Part shown: positions 5,989-12,105 of the stretch, piece after piece
How positions within the stretch are numbered: the first letter of the stretch is position 1
How the letters are laid out: each line of letters starts with the position of its first letter
Assembly: GCA_016292745.1 (NCBI GenBank)
Contig: JAEDFO010000065.1
Span: forward strand, 1 to 12,105
Reading direction: 5' to 3'
Length of the DNA: 12,105 nucleotides
DNA from: Muribaculaceae bacterium
GTDB taxonomy: Bacteria > Bacteroidota > Bacteroidia > Bacteroidales > Muribaculaceae
Position numbers and translations under genes: made by a program
The notes under the pieces: model-generated
Database searches by the model: none
What the model was told of the DNA's origin: nothing
Seen by the model: the letters and a program-made list of their open reading frames with translations, nothing else

Positions 5989-8148
5989 ATGTCAACAAAC
6001 AAATTCAAGCACCATAGCCTGCATTTATGGCCTATCATCATTTCAGCGCTTACACTGGCATGCTTCTTTGCCTCCTCGGCATGGATGCTGACAATACTGA
6101 TTCTCGCCACAGCCGCAGCTATAGCCATATATGCCCCACTCTGCTGGAATCACTACTTTCCTAACCGACGCAGCGTGGGCGAGCACATCGACCGAATTCT
6201 GTCAATGGGCATGTGGAGCCAGATTATAATGCTGGTGGTGTTCTGTCTGCTCACTATCGGTATTGGATGGATTATCGTCGACAAATGCGACATCTCGCTC
6301 TGGACTGAGGACAACGCCTCGCCGCTGCAATCGGTTGTCTACTACTTCTTCGACCCAGGGAACCTGTCGAACGAAGTGAACGGCGCAATAAGTTCGCAGC
6401 TAACTTCGCTTATAATATCTTCGATTGGAATGGTGCTGCTCGGAGGGCTTCTGATATCCACCATATCAAACATCATAGAGCGCCGTGTGCAGCATATAAC
6501 CGAAGGCTCGGTTACATACAAAAGCCTAACCAACCACTATGTGATTATCGGCGCAGGCGAAATCACTTCGAGCCTCATCGACAAACTGCTTAACGAGCCC
6601 GGGGGCCACAAGATTCTGGTTCTCACCGAAAAGGATGTGCCACCGCTGAGGGCTCAAATCCACTCACACGGGAAGCGTCACCAGCAAAAGGTGATTTTCT
6701 ACCAAGGCAACATCGAGTCGAAAAGCCAGATTGAGCGTCTTAACCTAAACAAAGCCTACGAGGTGTTTATAGTCGGCGAAGACGAAGGTTACAGCCGCGA
6801 TACCAAGAACCTTAACAGCGCCAAAATGGCCGGGGAAGTGTTTGAAGAAACCAAGGACAGCGACAGCCGCCGAATGCTCCAACTCAACGTGCTGTTCGAC
6901 CGATATCCATCGTTCTCCACAATTCAACGCCTTAACTTCCCAAACAATTATTTCGGCAAAAGCATTTATTTCCATCCGTTCAACTTCCAGGAAAACTGGG
7001 CTCGGCTGATGTGGGGATTCACAAGCCGAAACGAACAGACCTACAGCCGCCTCGACTTCATTCCGCTCGACGAAAACAAGCACGTACATCTGGTTATCGT
7101 TGGATTCAACCGCACCGGACTCGCTCTTATGCTCGAGGCGCTCCGCATTTGCCACTATCCTTCCTACAACCCAAACAACCCGGCGTCGCGCACCAAAATA
7201 ACTATCGTCGACAAGGAATTCGGCGATTTCAGCGACTACTACCACTCGCAATACCCGTATATCGACAGCATTGAGGACATCGACGTCGAATACCGCACCG
7301 ATGACTTCTGCTCACCCCAGATGCGACAATACATCTCACAACTGGCAACCGATCGCTCCGTGGCTCTAACCATCGCAATCTGTCTGCAAGATGCCGACCT
7401 TAGCCTCGCTATAGGCATCAACATGCCGGAATGCGTTTACTATCAGCCTAAACCCGGCACAACCGAGAACCTCGACAAGAACCTGCTGCCGCGAGTGCTC
7501 ATCCGACAGGAAGTAGAAGTGGGATTGCAATCGATTGTCGACAAGGACGAGGGACATTATCTAAACGTAAGGGTATTCGGCATGCTTTCCGAATGCTTCA
7601 ACCGCGACATCTTCGATGATTTCCTCCCCAGACTGCTACACGCCGATTACAGCGCCAATGGCTTGATTGACCGACTATACAGCACCGTCAAACCCGAGCC
7701 TGACGACAGTTTGACACTAGAACAACGCCAAAAGAACTTCATCAGCACGCTCGAGGCCGAGCAGCAACATTGGCTCACCGACTGGAACCGACAGAAAGAA
7801 AACATGCGATGGGCCAACCGCTACGCCATCGACATTTATCCCCTCATCAAGAATATGGAAACTCCGCTCGACAGCGACGGAAACCCTATTGTCGACGAAA
7901 AATACTGCAGCATGGAGCATCGCCGCTGGATGGCCGAACGATATGTGTTCGGGTTCCGTCAGGCGAAGCCCGGCGAGAAACGCAACAACGAATTCTTCGT
8001 GCATAATTGTCTGATTCCGTTCGACGAACTATCTGATTCCGAAAAGAAGAAAGATAAATCGATTCTGCTGATGCCGAAGATGGTGGCAATCAAGGAATTC
8101 TTCGATTCACTTCCCGAAACCGAAAAGAACCGCCTCCTCCACTCCTGA
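5989..8148 (+). CDS. CASTOR/POLLUX-like channel with two TrkA_N/RCK-type domains and C-terminal RyR-like domain
   Basis: The 719-residue product looks like a cation channel gated from the cytoplasm. Predicted membrane segments are at about 13-31, 33-52, 76-97 and 136-160. Between the last two lies VVYYFFDPGNLS (116-127), whose D-x-G-N fits the filter pattern (A-D-S/A-G-N) of the plant channels CASTOR and POLLUX. The last membrane helix ends in STISNIIERRV, also typical of that family. Two nucleotide-binding-like folds follow: HYVIIGAGEITSSLIDKL (183-200) and HLVIVGFNRTGLALMLEAL (367-385). Residues about 605-700 resemble a RyR domain: MEHRRWMAERYVFGF, then HNCLIPFDELSDSEKKKD. So sensing is probably done by the RCK pair, the RyR-like domain, or both. 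The gene follows the small RyR gene by 25 nt. I have not identified the ion or ligand. A TrkA-like transport regulator is a less likely reading, because the protein has its own pore region. Confidence 0.85.
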   Translation: MSTNKFKHHSLHLWPIIISALTLACFFASSAWMLTILILATAAAIAIYAPLCWNHYFPNRRSVGEHIDRILSMGMWSQIIMLVVFCLLTIGIGWIIVDKCDISLWTEDNASPLQSVVYYFFDPGNLSNEVNGAISSQLTSLIISSIGMVLLGGLLISTISNIIERRVQHITEGSVTYKSLTNHYVIIGAGEITSSLIDKLLNEPGGHKILVLTEKDVPPLRAQIHSHGKRHQQKVIFYQGNIESKSQIERLNLNKAYEVFIVGEDEGYSRDTKNLNSAKMAGEVFEETKDSDSRRMLQLNVLFDRYPSFSTIQRLNFPNNYFGKSIYFHPFNFQENWARLMWGFTSRNEQTYSRLDFIPLDENKHVHLVIVGFNRTGLALMLEALRICHYPSYNPNNPASRTKITIVDKEFGDFSDYYHSQYPYIDSIEDIDVEYRTDDFCSPQMRQYISQLATDRSVALTIAICLQDADLSLAIGINMPECVYYQPKPGTTENLDKNLLPRVLIRQEVEVGLQSIVDKDEGHYLNVRVFGMLSECFNRDIFDDFLPRLLHADYSANGLIDRLYSTVKPEPDDSLTLEQRQKNFISTLEAEQQHWLTDWNRQKENMRWANRYAIDIYPLIKNMETPLDSDGNPIVDEKYCSMEHRRWMAERYVFGFRQAKPGEKRNNEFFVHNCLIPFDELSDSEKKKDKSILLMPKMVAIKEFFDSLPETEKNRLLHS

Positions 8149-8404
8149 CCTTTCGGGCTGAAGCAGCGGCGGCGGTTGAATAAGCGATATCTTTTTATAA
8201 AGTATCAATTGGCAACATTCTATCCGCAGTTAAGGACTCAGAGCGGAGAAAGCGGCAACACCGCAGTGTTCCTGATACGATAGCACCTCACCCATCCCGT
8301 CCTGGAAATGATGGAGAACCGCAGCGATAACAAGTTATCGCTGTGCCCCTGGCAATTCCCGGATAAAAATGTATTTTTGCAAAAAATGAAACCTAAAACA
8401 CATT
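8149..8404. other. Structured 256-nt spacer without a gene
   Basis: No convincing coding frame exists on either strand. The spacer is rich in short hairpins: TCCGC/GCGGA (8223-8227 with 8243-8247); GCGG/CCGC (8252-8255 with 8261-8264), which competes with AACAC/GTGTT (8257-8261 with 8266-8270); and a 10-bp arm pair CAGCGATAAC/GTTATCGCTG (8322-8331 with 8334-8343). The hexamer CCGCAG occurs three times (8224, 8261, 8319). None of the hairpins is followed by a T-run. It may be a dispersed repeat, a small RNA or a regulatory leader. Confidence 0.45.
8372..8379 (+). promoter_or_regulatory. -7 promoter element of the helicase gene
   Basis: TATTTTTG matches TAnnTTTG at every fixed position and lies 25 nt before the ATG at 8405, followed by an A-rich leader. 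No clear -33 element is seen. If used, the helicase-Nudix pair is transcribed separately from the RyR genes. Confidence 0.5.
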
Positions 8405-11400
8405 ATGTCGAAGATTATAATTAATCCAGGAGTATACGAAACATTGATTTCCCAAGCTATTGAAGACAAACTGAATGAATATGAATCTCACTATCATATT
8501 CAGAAAGAAAACATTGATAGTGCAGAATCATATAAGATGCTTGCGGAATATCTAACTGAAATTGTGTCGGACATCTTGAAAAATTATTTTCATTGCAGTG
8601 ATGGCAAAGACACCATCTCAGCACAAGTGGATGTTGTGAATAAGATTCTGAAATTCATCGAAACCGAATGGAATGCCAATGGTGTAGTAACATCTACAGA
8701 CCAATTATCTGAAAAGGAAAAGCATCATTTTCTCCGAGGAATATATAGTAAAGTCGGGCTTACCAAAGAGCAAGTTGAAGCAAAATCCAAGAACCACCCT
8801 GTCAGTGGCTACCGAGTGAGCAGCCTTTTCACTGGAGGCAACGACATCTCGCTCGATGACGAAGTAAGGCGAGACATACAAACTGCCGACGAGATTGACC
8901 TTGTGGTGTCGTTCATAAAATTTGAAGGATTGCGACTGCTCATCGAGGAATTAAAGAATTTCGTCAAACGTGGCGACACTCGGTTGCGCATAATGACAAC
9001 AACATATATGGGAGCTACCGATCCAAAAGCTGTACGCCTACTATATAATCTTCGAGAACTTGGCAATGTTGAGATTCGGGCATCATTCAATACAAAGCAA
9101 GAACGGTTGCATGCAAAGGCTTACATTTTCTCGCGGCACAGCAGTTTCGACACAGCCTATATAGGGTCGAGCAACATCAGCCGCTCAGCTCTCACCAAAG
9201 GATTGGAATGGAACATGCGAGTTACAAGCATAGAGAACAATCACATTATAAACAAGACTAAAGCCACATTCGACAATTATTGGAATAGCGAAGACTTCGA
9301 ACTTATCAATTCCGAAGAGGCCCTCAACCGTTTTGAGGCGGCCATCTGGAACGAACGGCATAAAGGAGCATGCGACAGCAACGGTGAGACGGAATACGTA
9401 ACACGGTTCGAGCGTAAGACCCATCAAATCAAAGTACTCGAAAAGCTGCAATTCGAACGCAAAGTAATCAATAGCTATAAAAACCTGATAATAGCAGCTA
9501 CAGGTACCGGAAAAACTGCTATCAGTGCATTCGATTTCAAAGACTTCAACAAAGAATTCCAGAAGGAAAACAGACGCATGGCTCGATTGTTATTTGTAGT
9601 ACATCGAGAGAAGATTTTGAAACAAGCACGAAGCACATATCGCTCGGTAATGGTCGACGGCAATTTCGGTGAGATATGGACAGGACGAATCAGTCCTGGA
9701 GTCAATGGGAATCTCGACCATTTATTTATAACCATCCAGACACTCAAGAATAATTGGGACACATTTGAAAAAATGGGAGCCGACTATTACGACTACGTGG
9801 TAATAGATGAAGTTCACCATAGTGCAGCTGGTAGCTACCGTGAATTATTCACCAAACTGAATCCTAAAATATTCATAGGACTCACAGCTACACCGGAACG
9901 TATGGATGGCAAAGAAATATGTCCCGATTTTAATAACCGGTTTGCCGCTGAAATTCGTTTACAAGAAGCTCTAAACCAGCAATTACTTGCACCCTTCGAT
10001 TATTTCTGTGTTACCGATGACAGTGTTGACCTCAGTCGGTTAGTTTGCAAAGGCGACAGGTACGATGTGAGCGAGTTAAACAAAATCTACAATAATAATG
10101 TCCAACGATTCGGAGTAATCCAAAGAGCACTCAACAACTATGTTACCGACCCTCATGACTGTAAGGCTGTATGCTTCTGCTGTAGCATAGACCATGCTAA
10201 CTATATGAACTCAATGCTCAATAAATATGGATATAAGTCGATGGCTGTTACTTCGCTTAACTCTTCCGAGATTGATCCTGCTTCGATGATGCTTGCAAGA
10301 GGCGAAATTAATTATCTTTGCGTTGCCGATATTCTAAACGAAGGTATCGATATTCCAGAAATCGACACTGTTCTATTCTTACGACCCACAGAATCCCTAA
10401 CAATATTCTTGCAACAACTCGGGCGAGGTCTACGTCTGGCCGATGGCAAGACATGCTTAACAGTACTCGACTTCGTAGCTCAACCAAATATGTCGTATAA
10501 CTATGAGAGCCGCTTCCGCGCTCTTGTCGGCCGCTCATCAAACAGCATCGAGAAAGAAATCAAGAACGGCTTTACATTCCTGCCAAGAGGATGCTCCATT
10601 ACCATGGAACGGCAAGCACAAGAATACATTCTCAAAAACATCCACGAAGCTATATTCAACCTTACACGACTTACTAAGGAATGTAGGACATTTACACAAA
10701 ACACTGGACAAGCACTCACTTACGAGAATTTCATTAGCAACTTCGGGCTCGATTGGAGAATTGTATACAAGACACCAGGTTCTTGGTCGAGGCTTAAAGT
10801 GAAATCAGGAATAGAAGTTGATGACTTCTATGAAAAAGACGAATACACAAAGCTGCTTGAAGGAGGATTGGCTAGACTGTATCACACCAACAGCTACCAG
10901 TATCTTTCTTATTTGGATACACTTACAAAAAACAACATGAAACATCCGACCATCGCAACTTTGCGTGAAAATAAGTTCCTACAATTATTCTATTATACTA
11001 TTTGGATGGACGATATTCAAAAAGTGTGTGATAAGTATGACTTATCTTTTAATAGCATAGAAGAAGCCGTTTCATCAGTTGCCAATATGAAATGGTTTAT
11101 GGAGGAGCTTTGTTTCCTGATTTCTCATAGGCTATCACAACTAAGCCAAACCACCCAATGGATTAAAGTTACCGATGACACTGAGATCGAACTTTATGGT
11201 TGCTACAGCGCTGATGAAATCCATTTGCTCCTTGAAAACAAACTTGGGCGTTGGCAGGTTTTCGGCACACAATACAATATGAAAAATAAGTTTGCCATGG
11301 TGTTTGTAACGCTCAACAAATCAGACAAAGAGTATTCTCCAAGCACTTTGTATGAGGATTATGCCATTTCTCCTCAACAATTCCATTGGCAGTCAATGAA

Positions 11401-11638
11401 CAAAGTGCGTCAGAACAGTGAAGAAGGGCTTCGAATAACCCAACAAGCTACAAACGGCTGGAAATATCTTCTTTTTGTTCGCGATTCAAAAAAGGACAAC
11501 TATGGAATAACCAATGCCTACTATTGCTTAGGCTTTATGGACTATCATAGCAGTCATGGAGAATGTCCGATGAATGTAGTGTGGGATATGCGTCAAAACA
11601 TACCCGGTTTTATACTCGAATCTGCTAAAGCAATCTGA
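8405..11638 (+). CDS. PLD-nuclease/superfamily 2 helicase/DUF3427 protein
   Basis: The 1077-residue product joins three modules. After a helical N-terminus (1-130), a phospholipase D-like domain (about 135-300) carries the H-x-K motif in RLHAKAYIF (H236, K238) followed by YIGSSNISRSAL (252-263). One such motif per chain suggests a nuclease that works as a dimer. A superfamily 2 helicase follows: Walker A AATGTGKT (364-371), DEVH box (468-471), LTATPER (493-499), LNEGIDIP (644-651) and arginine-finger motif QQLGRGLR (670-677). The C-terminal third matches DUF3427, including FVTLNKSDKEYSPSTLYEDYAIS and FHWQS (993-997). All key residues are present. The family is widespread, often in variable or defence-type regions, and likely unwinds and cuts nucleic acid; the target is unknown. 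The gene is clearly more AT-rich than its neighbours. Its TGA stop is 2 nt from the Nudix start, so the two act together. Confidence 0.93.
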   Translation: MSKIIINPGVYETLISQAIEDKLNEYESHYHIQKENIDSAESYKMLAEYLTEIVSDILKNYFHCSDGKDTISAQVDVVNKILKFIETEWNANGVVTSTDQLSEKEKHHFLRGIYSKVGLTKEQVEAKSKNHPVSGYRVSSLFTGGNDISLDDEVRRDIQTADEIDLVVSFIKFEGLRLLIEELKNFVKRGDTRLRIMTTTYMGATDPKAVRLLYNLRELGNVEIRASFNTKQERLHAKAYIFSRHSSFDTAYIGSSNISRSALTKGLEWNMRVTSIENNHIINKTKATFDNYWNSEDFELINSEEALNRFEAAIWNERHKGACDSNGETEYVTRFERKTHQIKVLEKLQFERKVINSYKNLIIAATGTGKTAISAFDFKDFNKEFQKENRRMARLLFVVHREKILKQARSTYRSVMVDGNFGEIWTGRISPGVNGNLDHLFITIQTLKNNWDTFEKMGADYYDYVVIDEVHHSAAGSYRELFTKLNPKIFIGLTATPERMDGKEICPDFNNRFAAEIRLQEALNQQLLAPFDYFCVTDDSVDLSRLVCKGDRYDVSELNKIYNNNVQRFGVIQRALNNYVTDPHDCKAVCFCCSIDHANYMNSMLNKYGYKSMAVTSLNSSEIDPASMMLARGEINYLCVADILNEGIDIPEIDTVLFLRPTESLTIFLQQLGRGLRLADGKTCLTVLDFVAQPNMSYNYESRFRALVGRSSNSIEKEIKNGFTFLPRGCSITMERQAQEYILKNIHEAIFNLTRLTKECRTFTQNTGQALTYENFISNFGLDWRIVYKTPGSWSRLKVKSGIEVDDFYEKDEYTKLLEGGLARLYHTNSYQYLSYLDTLTKNNMKHPTIATLRENKFLQLFYYTIWMDDIQKVCDKYDLSFNSIEEAVSSVANMKWFMEELCFLISHRLSQLSQTTQWIKVTDDTEIELYGCYSADEIHLLLENKLGRWQVFGTQYNMKNKFAMVFVTLNKSDKEYSPSTLYEDYAISPQQFHWQSMNKVRQNSEEGLRITQQATNGWKYLLFVRDSKKDNYGITNAYYCLGFMDYHSSHGECPMNVVWDMRQNIPGFILESAKAI

Positions 11639-11640
11639 TA

Positions 11641-12048
11641 ATGGGAGTTGCGATGAGGGGCATCGAGGTGGTGGCGGCTATCATAATGGATGGCGAGAGA
11701 ATATTTGCCACACAGCGTGGCTATGGCGAGTGGAAGGACTGGTGGGAGTTTCCCGGTGGCAAAATCGATGTCGGCGAGTCGCCCGAAGAGGCTCTTATTC
11801 GCGAAATCCGCGAAGAACTTGCTACAGAAATCGCCATCGACAGTTACCTTACCACCGCAGAGCACGACTACCCTTCGTTCCACCTCACAATGCATTGTTT
11901 CATTTGCCATGTTCTGAAAGGGCGTCTCACTTTGCTTGAGCATGAGGCAGCACGGTGGCTATCACCCCGGCAACTCGGCGAGGTCAAGTGGCTGCCAGCC
12001 GATATGGCCGTTATCCCGATGCTTCGGCATTATCTCGGATGCAAATAG
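11641..12048 (+). CDS. Nudix hydrolase, MutT-type nucleoside triphosphate pyrophosphohydrolase
   Basis: The 135-residue product carries the Nudix box at 40-62 (G40, E46, R54-E55, E58-E59), so the metal-binding glutamates are intact. The glycine usually found near the box end is alanine here (A61). WWEFPGGKID just before and WLPAD near the C-terminus are typical of MutT-like enzymes that cleave damaged or non-standard (d)NTPs to the monophosphate. The start is 2 nt after the helicase stop (TGA-TA-ATG), which points to coupled translation; a second ATG at 11653 (MRGIEVV) fits the family start as well or better. Given its partner, it may serve nucleotide clearance or the removal of a signal nucleotide, rather than plain housekeeping. 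Its base composition is nearer to the chromosomal genes than to the helicase. Confidence 0.93.
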   Translation: MGVAMRGIEVVAAIIMDGERIFATQRGYGEWKDWWEFPGGKIDVGESPEEALIREIREELATEIAIDSYLTTAEHDYPSFHLTMHCFICHVLKGRLTLLEHEAARWLSPRQLGEVKWLPADMAVIPMLRHYLGCK

Positions 12049-12061
12049 CCTGCCTTTGGCA

Positions 12062-12105
12062 TCACTCCATGCGGCCGTATTTCAGTTCGTCGCCATTTGC
12101 ATCAT
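12062..12105 (-). CDS. Possible C-terminal end of a convergent gene
   Basis: On the minus strand a frame enters from the right edge and reads DANGDELKYGRME before TGA at 12064-12062. The sense looks protein-like, and a convergent gene would explain the end of the plus-strand cluster, but 13 residues are too few to name a family. I see no clear terminator in the 13 nt between the two genes. Confidence 0.35.
   Translation of the reverse strand, partial: DANGDELKYGRME

Noticed and set aside
8128..8177. Inverted arms AACCGCC/GGCGGTT and CCCGAAA/TTTCGGG around the channel stop codon
   Set aside because: The arms interleave and no T-run follows, so an intrinsic terminator is not supported.
8322..8343. 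Strong hairpin as terminator of the channel gene
   Set aside because: No T-run follows on the plus strand (next bases TGCCCC), and it lies about 170 nt past the stop. It is kept only as part of the structured spacer.
12038..12103. 9-bp inverted repeat GATGCAAAT/ATTTGCATC across the right-edge gap
   Set aside because: The arms are short, 48 nt apart and lie inside coding or likely coding sequence. Chance is the simpler reading.
1..12105. CRISPR arrays, tRNA or rRNA genes, insertion sequences
   Set aside because: I saw no regularly spaced repeats, tRNA cloverleaf, rRNA sequence, transposase or integrase in the window.

Overview
The window looks like a chromosomal segment from a member of the Bacteroidota, most likely the order Bacteroidales (a gut lineage such as Muribaculaceae would fit, but I cannot fix the family). 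The grounds are promoter -7 elements of the TAnnTTTG type, very A-rich leaders without strong Shine-Dalgarno sites, and gene families typical of the group.

Left part, minus strand (about 1-4740): A secreted GH78 alpha-L-rhamnosidase (345-2933) ends at a textbook intrinsic terminator (289-324). It stands alone, with no SusC/SusD pair or other glycan-use gene in view. Upstream lies a tight three-gene minus-strand cluster: a HEAT-like repeat protein (4205-4738), an alpha/beta hydrolase of the YqiA type fused to a C-terminal DUF1653 domain (3373-4194), and a 95-residue protein of unknown function (3083-3370) that starts 2 nt after the hydrolase stop.

Middle (4740-5620): A divergent promoter region, then a plus-strand gene (4999-5567) that can only be read across a frame change near 5112. 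It appears to be a broken, probably internally deleted, copy of a Bacteroidales family, with a cysteine-rich C-terminus. A hairpin terminator follows.

Right part, plus strand (5620-12050): This is the most interesting section. A small stand-alone RyR-domain protein (5670-5963) is followed after 25 nt by a 719-residue membrane protein (5989-8148). That protein has four predicted membrane segments, a pore-like D-x-G-N motif resembling the plant nuclear channels CASTOR/POLLUX, two Rossmann-like (TrkA_N/RCK) domains and a second, C-terminal RyR-like domain. After a 256-nt structured spacer come a 1077-residue PLD-nuclease/superfamily 2 helicase/DUF3427 protein (8405-11638) and, in a TGA-TA-ATG junction, a Nudix hydrolase of the MutT type (11641-12048). 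The helicase gene is clearly more AT-rich than its neighbours, suggesting separate acquisition. A convergent minus-strand gene may just enter at the right edge.

Working hypothesis (inference): the RyR protein and RyR-channel form a ligand-gated channel module, and the helicase-Nudix pair is a nucleic-acid-targeting module. Both resemble accessory or defence-type genes. Whether the two pairs form one system or are two neighbouring cassettes cannot be decided from this sequence; the spacer, the separate promoter-like motif and the composition change favour two cassettes.
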